The position numbers were made by a program, and so were the translations under genes. A stretch of DNA of 64,000 nucleotides from Paractinoplanes lichenicola (GTDB lineage: Bacteria; Actinomycetota; Actinomycetes; Mycobacteriales; Micromonosporaceae), in the NCBI RefSeq assembly GCF_016785085.1, contig NZ_JAENHO010000014.1, positions 124,001 through 188,000 on the forward strand, written 5' to 3'. This document shows positions 58,974 to 64,000 of the stretch, piece by piece (position 1 is the first letter of the stretch; each line of letters starts with the position of its first letter). The notes under the pieces were generated by a model, which saw only the letters and a program-made list of their open reading frames with translations, was not told the DNA's origin and did no database searches.

Positions 58974-60287
58974 TCAGCCGACCGTCAAGGTGGCGCCCAG
59001 GTTGTTGCGGCCCGTTTTGGCGTCCCATACGCCTGGGTTGGCCAGGTGGATGGCGTACGCGGGGGTGGTGGCCAGGCGTGGGGACGGGTCGGGCAGGGAG
59101 AGGGCCAGGCTGTAGGTGCCGCGGGCGGGGGCCGTGAAGGTCGCGCGCAGGGTCACGGTTTTGCCGGGGAGCAGGGTGCGCAGGTCGGCGGGAACGCGGA
59201 CCGTCGTGGTGCGGCCGGTGGCGGTGGTGAGCAGCAGGTTGACGGGGCGGTTGGTAATGGGGGCGGCGTAGCCGTCGTTGGTCAGGGTCAGCTGGGCGGT
59301 GGCCTTGGTGCCGGGGCGGGCGGTCGACGGGAGCGTGGCACGGGTCAGGTGCAGGCGGTAGCCGAGGCGGCGGGCGGTCTCGGTGCGGCCGGCGGCGCCC
59401 CAGGAGGCGAGGACGTCGGCGTTGAAGGACGGGTTGAGGTAGGTCCAGTGGTAGCGGGCCATCTCAGCGCGTGCGGTGGGCCAAGTGGAGCGTGACGACA
59501 CGTCGCAGGTCTCGCCGCCTACCAGGGTGGTGGTTGTGGCGGCCAGCCACTGCGGGTCGTCGGGGGCGGTGAACGTTCCGTAGTCGTCGGTGCCGGCCAG
59601 GAAGCAGTCGTTGTGGAGGCCCAGGCGGGTGACGGTGGGAAAGAGTCTGCGCTTGTATTCGGGGGTGCGGACCTGGATCTGGGTGCTGGGGTCGGTGGCG
59701 GCCAGCAGCGCGGCCAGGACGGCCTTGCGATCGGCCCAGTTCTGGGCGGTCAGCACGCCGGGGGACGACGAGAAGTTGTCGCTGTAGTACCACTCGCCCC
59801 ACTGGCCGATGAAGCCTGCCTGCAGGGCGGCGATCACGTCGGCGTTCGTCTTGAGGGTGGGGGCGACCTGGGAGATGTGCTCGAGGACGCGCGCCAGCGG
59901 GGCGTCGGCCGAGGAAGTGTCGCTGTACGAGAAGCGGAGCACGATCTTGACGCCGGCCATCCGTACGGCGGTGAAGTCGGCGGCGATGCGGGCCAGGTCG
60001 GCGGCGGGTAGAGCGGCGTCGCGGGAGAGGTAGTAGTGCCGGTAGACCAGGCTGCGCGACTCGGTGAGGCGGGCCTGGGTGAGGTCGGCGGCGACCAGGG
60101 GCTCGAACGCGGCGCCCAGGTGTGTCTCGCTGTAGGTGAAGAAGCCGCGGCCCGGGTTGGCGAAGACCTCCGATGAAGCAGCGTAAGACCTGGTCGCGGC
60201 CTGGGCCGGGCCGGGCGTGAGGAGCACGGCGACGGCCAGGGCCGCGACGGGAAGCAGGCGCATGACCCGGCTGATCGGCCGGGCCAC
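58974..60287 (-). CDS. Secreted DUF4874/DUF4832 protein
   Basis: The protein has 437 aa. A signal peptide (start VARPISRVMRLLPVAALAVAVLLTPGPAQAA, split by a second in-frame ATG at 60263) is followed by a TIM-barrel-like region typical of DUF4874: 'VFANPGRGFFTYSETHLG', 'GVKIVLRFSYSDTSS', and 'ALQAGFIGQWGEWYYSDN' with acidic residues resembling a glycosidase site. The C-terminal ~150 residues are the beta-sandwich DUF4832 ('RLGYRLHLTRATLPSTARPG', 'LTNDGYAAPITNRPV'). A glycoside hydrolase-like role on an exopolysaccharide is likely but unproven. It sits seven bases after the PLP decarboxylase stop, so they are probably co-transcribed. Confidence 0.8.
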   Translation of the reverse strand: MARPISRVMRLLPVAALAVAVLLTPGPAQAATRSYAASSEVFANPGRGFFTYSETHLGAAFEPLVAADLTQARLTESRSLVYRHYYLSRDAALPAADLARIAADFTAVRMAGVKIVLRFSYSDTSSADAPLARVLEHISQVAPTLKTNADVIAALQAGFIGQWGEWYYSDNFSSSPGVLTAQNWADRKAVLAALLAATDPSTQIQVRTPEYKRRLFPTVTRLGLHNDCFLAGTDDYGTFTAPDDPQWLAATTTTLVGGETCDVSSRSTWPTARAEMARYHWTYLNPSFNADVLASWGAAGRTETARRLGYRLHLTRATLPSTARPGTKATAQLTLTNDGYAAPITNRPVNLLLTTATGRTTTVRVPADLRTLLPGKTVTLRATFTAPARGTYSLALSLPDPSPRLATTPAYAIHLANPGVWDAKTGRNNLGATLTVG

Positions 60288-60294
60288 GCCGGAA

Positions 60295-61431
60295 TCAAGG
60301 AGAAACGACAGTTCGCAGTGGGGGCAGGCCGTTGAAGCCGACCGCCGAATAGGTTGCCGTGTACGCGCCTGTTCCGTGGATCCGGATCACCTCGCCGGCC
60401 GCCAGGTCCAGCGGGAGATCGTAGGGCGCGTGCTGGTAGAGGATGTCGACGCTGTCGCAGGTGGGGCCGGCCAGGATCACCGGGCCGGTGGGGCCGTCGC
60501 GGGTGGTCGACAGCTCGTACTGGATGGCCTCGTCCTCGGTCTCGGCCAGGCCGCCGAACCGGCCCACATCCAGGTAGACCCAGCGCGGCTCGTCGTCGTA
60601 CGACTTGCGGGCGACCAGCACAACCTGCGTGTGCAGCACACCGGCGGGCCCGGCGATGTAGCGCCCCGGCTCGATCATGAGCGATGGCGGCCTATATCCG
60701 AAATGCCGCCGGACAGCCGCGAAGACCGCGGAGGAGAAAGCCGTGATCGGCGCCACCGGCGTGCGATAAGGCACCGGGAACCCGCCGCCCGCGTTGAGGA
60801 TCCGGAGCGTGATGCCCGACTGCTCCAGCACCTTGAAGATCCAGGCCGCGGTGGCGATCGACGGCTCCCACCTGTCCGGGTGCAGCTGCTGCGACCCCAC
60901 GTGGAAGGCGATGCCCGCCGGGTCGAGCCCGCGCAACGCGGCCACCTTCATCAGCTCGGCCGCCATCTCGGGCACGCACCCGAACTTGCGGGAGAGCGGC
61001 CACCGAGCACCGTCGCTCGATGCCAGCACCCGGCACAGCACCGAGGAGCCCGGCGCATGCGTGACGATCTTGTCGAGCTCCATGTCGCTGTCGAACGCGA
61101 ACATCCGGACCCCGCGGGCGTACGCGTACGCGATGTCCTCGCTCTTCTTGATCGTGTTGCCGTAGCTGAGGTCAGCCGGGGACGCGCCCGCGGCCAGGCA
61201 GAGGTCGATCTCGGCCCGGCTCGCGACGTCGAACTGGCAGCCGGCGGCGACCAGCGCTCTCAGTAGCGGCGGTTCGGGGTTGGCCTTGACGGCGTAGTGG
61301 ATGCCGGCCCCGGCGAAGGCGTGGGCGATCCGCTCGTACTGCGCGCGGGCCACGTCCACATCGATCACCAGGCAGGGGGTCTGATCCAGGCCGGCCTGCA
61401 GGAACTGTTGTGCGTCTGCGGTCACTGTCAT
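60295..61431 (-). CDS. Type III PLP-dependent decarboxylase (ornithine/lysine decarboxylase-like)
   Basis: The protein has 378 aa. The PLP lysine is Lys49 in HYAVKANPEP. Other landmarks are 'FDVASRAEIDL', 'GIAFHVGSQ', the glycine loop 'LNAGGGFPVPY', 'IEPGRYIAG', and the active-site 'GPTCDSVDIL' (Cys and Asp near residue 325). This is the eukaryotic-type ornithine decarboxylase fold, in bacteria found as ODC or lysine/ornithine decarboxylase; the Asp-Ser-x-Asp wording is typical of ODC. It makes putrescine or cadaverine. The ATG at 61431 has GAGGAC well spaced. A LuxR-type gene diverges from it. Confidence 0.9.
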   Translation of the reverse strand: MTVTADAQQFLQAGLDQTPCLVIDVDVARAQYERIAHAFAGAGIHYAVKANPEPPLLRALVAAGCQFDVASRAEIDLCLAAGASPADLSYGNTIKKSEDIAYAYARGVRMFAFDSDMELDKIVTHAPGSSVLCRVLASSDGARWPLSRKFGCVPEMAAELMKVAALRGLDPAGIAFHVGSQQLHPDRWEPSIATAAWIFKVLEQSGITLRILNAGGGFPVPYRTPVAPITAFSSAVFAAVRRHFGYRPPSLMIEPGRYIAGPAGVLHTQVVLVARKSYDDEPRWVYLDVGRFGGLAETEDEAIQYELSTTRDGPTGPVILAGPTCDSVDILYQHAPYDLPLDLAAGEVIRIHGTGAYTATYSAVGFNGLPPLRTVVSP

Positions 61432-61552
61432 GGCTTCGTGTCCTCATCGGCGACGGGGCAACGATCTAGCTGACGGACTTGCGATTGGACACAGCGTACT
61501 TCCGTCGATGCTTTCCGTGGTTATCCGACTGTGACAACAAGAACGAATTAGT

Positions 61553-62500
61553 GTGGGCGCCGTGTTCGACATGCTCTCCGCGTCGGAGCAGCACGCCTAT
61601 CGCCTGCTGGTGCGCATGGCCGGCGCCGCCCCGGCGGATCTCGCGGCGCAGGCCGCCCTGTCCGGCGACGAGGCCCGGGCCCTGCTCGAGGCGCTGCACC
61701 GCAAGGGGCTGGCCACCGCCGGCCCGATCTTCCACGCCCTGCCGGCCGACGTCGCGCTGGGCGACGCCCTGCTGCGCGAGCAGCAGTCGCTCGAGTCGGC
61801 CCGCCGGCTGGTGGCCGCGCTGAGCGAGGAATATCGCACCAACACCCGCCGCCGCAGCCCCGAGCACCTGGTCGAGATCGTGGTCGGCGCGGCCGCCCTG
61901 CGCGACCGGCTGCGCGAGATGCAAGATTCGGCCCGCGAGGAGATCCTCTGGTTCTGCCGGGCCAACCCGATCGCCATGCAGGGCCCGGAGAACACCGAGG
62001 AGTCGACGGCCCTCGAGCGCGGCGTCCGCTACCGCGCGATCTATGAGCGCGAGCTGCTCGAGAAGCCGGGGGAGCTGGACAGCATCGTCGACGCGATGAA
62101 GCTCGGCGAGCTCTCCCGCACACTCCCCCACCTGCCCGTACGCCTGGCCGTGGCCGACCGGGCGCTGGCGATCTGCCCGCTCGTGCCCGACGCGGCGCGC
62201 GGCGTCGGGGAGCCCACCGCGGCGCTGATCCGCCCCAGTGAGCTCCTCGACGCCCTGGTCGCCCTCTTCGAGAGCTACTGGGAGCGCGCCACCCCGCTGC
62301 TGCCCGACGGCAGCGAGGAGGAGCCGGACAAGTTGCTGCTGTCGCTGTTCGTCGCGGGATTGCCCGACAAGTCCATCGCGACCCAGCTCGGGGTCAGCCG
62401 CAGGACGGTCCAGCGCCGCCTCGACCGCCTGATGGAGGCGGCCGGCGTGGACACCCGAGCCGGCCTGGCGTTCCAGGCGGCCCGGCGAGGCTGGTTATAA
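61553..62500 (+). CDS. LuxR-type transcriptional regulator with TrmB-like N-terminus
   Basis: The protein has 315 aa. The first ~70 residues are a winged-helix resembling TrmB/helix-turn-helix ('ASEQHAYRLLVRMAGAAPADLAAQAALSGDEARALLEALHRKGLA'). A variable middle part follows, with 'REEILWFCRANPIAMQ'. The C-terminal LuxR HTH is 'EEPDKLLLSLFVAGLPDKSIATQLGVSRRTVQRRLDRLMEAAGV'. Such TrmB-LuxR hybrids are common in Streptomyces and Actinoplanes near biosynthetic or catabolic genes. It diverges from the ODC gene by 121 bp, so it may control it. Starts at 61553, 61562 and 61571 are all possible; no clear ribosome site separates them. Confidence 0.82.
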   Translation: MGAVFDMLSASEQHAYRLLVRMAGAAPADLAAQAALSGDEARALLEALHRKGLATAGPIFHALPADVALGDALLREQQSLESARRLVAALSEEYRTNTRRRSPEHLVEIVVGAAALRDRLREMQDSAREEILWFCRANPIAMQGPENTEESTALERGVRYRAIYERELLEKPGELDSIVDAMKLGELSRTLPHLPVRLAVADRALAICPLVPDAARGVGEPTAALIRPSELLDALVALFESYWERATPLLPDGSEEEPDKLLLSLFVAGLPDKSIATQLGVSRRTVQRRLDRLMEAAGVDTRAGLAFQAARRGWL

Positions 62501-62537
62501 GCGCTGTAGGCCGGCCAGCGGTCCTCGACAAGCGGTC

Positions 62538-64000
62538 TCATCGGCCGTACGCCCTGATCACGGTCTGCTCGACCGAGTTGCCCGATTTGTCGGAGGCGAC
62601 GACTCGCAACGAGACCGGGGTCCGGCCGCCGGGCACGACCACGACTGGCCCCAGCATGAGAGCCGGTTTCCAGGTACGACCGTCGTCGGCCGAGGTGGCG
62701 ACGGAGACCCGCTGGGCGCCCGGCACCTTCACGGTCAACACCGGACTGACCCCGTACGAGACCTGGAGCAGCGGAAGCGTCCCCTCGGCACCCGACTTGA
62801 AGGTCCACGAGGTCGACGTCGACGTGCCGTAGAGCCAGTCGTCGCCGCCCCGCGCGGTCGCCAGATCGAGCCGGTAGGTCGCCTTCCCGGCCGGCACGGG
62901 GACGTCCTGCCAGCCGTTCGGCAGTTCGGCGAGGAGGCTGCCGTCGCGCGACAACTTGGCCCCGGAATCCGTCACCAGGTAGTGCCGGTCGGAGCTGTCC
63001 ACGAACGACGCCACCCGCAGCTGCAACGTGTTGCCCGTACGGCTGCTGGTGTGCCCGGACGGCGTGGCCGGCCGCACGACGGGCGCGTACCAGGTCTCCG
63101 AAGCCGAGCCGGCCCGCCCGTACGAGATCGGGTCCTCGACGATGCCCCCTTGCAGGCTGCCACCCAGGTTGCTCCACGGGAACTCATGGTGAACCTGGTG
63201 CTGCCACACGCTGTCACCGGTCGACACCCACTCCTCACGCACCGTCGGCGTCCGCACATCGCGCTGCGTGTCGTTCCACGAGTACTCCTGATACGGCCGC
63301 CACCCGAAGCGCTGCTCGCGGACCCAGTCGAACCCGCCGTTGTGCGCGTACCGCGAACTGATCCGATACGAATTGGCCGCCGTCACCTTGTGCACGATCC
63401 CGTCCGGCACCCGGTCCTTCGAGACCTGGAAGACGTCGTACAGGTAGGGGCTGTTGGTCGTGAGGGTGAGCGAGATGCGGGCGCCCGCGCGGGCCAGGAT
63501 CCGCTGCCCGTCGTCGTGCGCCACCTGCGCGGTCGGAATCGGCAGGCGCAACTCGGCGCTCGGATCCCAGGGCTGCCAGGCGCTGCGATCGGCCGGCAGC
63601 ACGACCAGCGCCACTGCCGCCCCGGCCGCGGCCGCCGCCTGCGAGGCCTCGTCCGCGTTGTCCGACTCGAGCACCACGGCCTTGCCGCGCACGTTCCCGC
63701 CGAGCCCCTTCACGAGATCAAAACGGCGAGTTCCCTCGTACGCCGGGGAGTTGACGCACAAATTGATGTCGAGCTCGCCGGTCACGCCCGGAATGCTCGC
63801 CTGCACGAGCGGCGCGACAAGCTGCCAGCGCGACGAGAACTCGTAACTCCCCTTGCGCAGCTTCGCGGTCGGCGTGACGTTGATCTTCTGGACCGCGCTG
63901 AAGTTCATGAAGCCGTTGATGATGCCGCGGCCGCTGCCGGTCACCCGGCGTACGTAATAACTCTCCACCGTCCGCTGCTCGGCCGGCTTCGGCGTCTCGA
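62538..64000 (-). CDS. C-terminal part of a probable secreted S8-type (subtilisin-like) protease, cut by window edge
   Basis: At least 486 aa are visible and the frame stays open past base 64000, so the N-terminal signal, pro-region and catalytic domain lie outside. Residues near the edge look like a PA-type domain ('GKAVVLESDNADEASQAAAAAGAAVALVVLPA'), usually inserted in large actinobacterial subtilases. The rest is beta-rich repeats ('LPNGWQDVPVPAGKATYRLDLATARGGDDWLYGTST', 'VLTVKVPGAQRVSVATSADDGRTWKPA'), ending with a bacterial Ig-like domain ('ASDKSGNSVEQTVIRAYGR'). No catalytic residues are in view, so the protease call is inferred from architecture and could be wrong. Confidence 0.6.
   Translation of the reverse strand, partial: ETPKPAEQRTVESYYVRRVTGSGRGIINGFMNFSAVQKINVTPTAKLRKGSYEFSSRWQLVAPLVQASIPGVTGELDINLCVNSPAYEGTRRFDLVKGLGGNVRGKAVVLESDNADEASQAAAAAGAAVALVVLPADRSAWQPWDPSAELRLPIPTAQVAHDDGQRILARAGARISLTLTTNSPYLYDVFQVSKDRVPDGIVHKVTAANSYRISSRYAHNGGFDWVREQRFGWRPYQEYSWNDTQRDVRTPTVREEWVSTGDSVWQHQVHHEFPWSNLGGSLQGGIVEDPISYGRAGSASETWYAPVVRPATPSGHTSSRTGNTLQLRVASFVDSSDRHYLVTDSGAKLSRDGSLLAELPNGWQDVPVPAGKATYRLDLATARGGDDWLYGTSTSTSWTFKSGAEGTLPLLQVSYGVSPVLTVKVPGAQRVSVATSADDGRTWKPALMLGPVVVVPGGRTPVSLRVVASDKSGNSVEQTVIRAYGR

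Overview
The window is high-GC (over 70%) DNA with dense GTG starts, many 1-8 nt start/stop overlaps and actinobacterial gene families: MptB-type and GT87 mannosyltransferases, SigE-family and RskA-type sigma/anti-sigma pairs, MoxR-DUF58-VWA operon, DUF3052, DUF2243/CtaG, LdtMt2-like L,D-transpeptidases and a GH87 glucanase. This fits a soil actinomycete, most likely Micromonosporaceae (Actinoplanes-like). That assignment is an inference from gene content; no rRNA gene is present.

Layout. 0-4.4 kb: ABC-2 permease tail, corA, and a polysaccharide flippase fused to an HxxxD acyltransferase-like domain, closed by a strong terminator. 4.5-7.2 kb: two paralogous secreted proteins (one with a collagen-like tail), then a ~1.1 kb G-rich repeat stretch. 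7.2-14 kb: DUF2750, CheY-like regulator, PRC-barrel protein, FabH-like synthase, MHYT protein, a lipoprotein and tandem L,D-transpeptidases. 14.05 kb: tRNA-Lys(CTT) with its own terminator. 14.4-16.7 kb: cassette 1, a 75-aa membrane protein coupled to an N-domain/XRE/TPR protein. 16.7-18.4 kb: DUF429, short AraC, SRPBCC. 18.4-25.8 kb: YqiJ-like, flotillin and DUF3686 ATPase operon. 26.0-28.3 kb: cassette 2, a second 75-aa membrane protein coupled to the same N-domain, here fused to maltokinase. 28.5-34.4 kb: FN3 protein/MFS transporter pair and a large GH87-like secreted glucanase. 34.9-36.8 kb: an overlapping operon with DUF2243, a 27-bp-repeat micro-ORF and CtaG. 37-43.7 kb: lipoprotein SGNH hydrolase, two separate sigma/anti-sigma systems and a DMT-type permease. 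43.7-49.2 kb: SMI1-like protein, TspO, an oxidoreductase-esterase fusion with a divergent TetR gene, and small conserved proteins. 49.3-53.2 kb: two GT-C mannosyltransferases, SGNH hydrolase, Nudix hydrolase. 53.2-58.0 kb: HtrA-like protease, MoxR, DUF58, VWA, VWA. 58.3-64 kb: a coupled small-protein/HTH pair, DUF4874/4832 secreted protein with a PLP decarboxylase, a LuxR-type regulator, and the C-terminal part of a probable subtilisin-like exoprotease that runs off the edge.

The most unusual signal is the pair of cassettes at 14.4-16.7 kb and 26.0-28.3 kb. Each has a 75-residue hydrophobic protein whose gene overlaps a large gene. The two large proteins share a ~230-residue N-terminal domain (TGE[ST]YQQA, CSWS[HQ]L and LSALLRR blocks) but have entirely different C-terminal modules: DNA-binding plus TPR in one, maltokinase in the other. 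This looks like a modular membrane-associated two-gene system that I cannot match to a named family. Other notable points are a 58-bp repeat present twice in inverted orientation 10.4 kb apart, the flippase-acyltransferase and reductase-esterase fusions, and the repeat-built micro-ORF bridging two membrane-protein genes.
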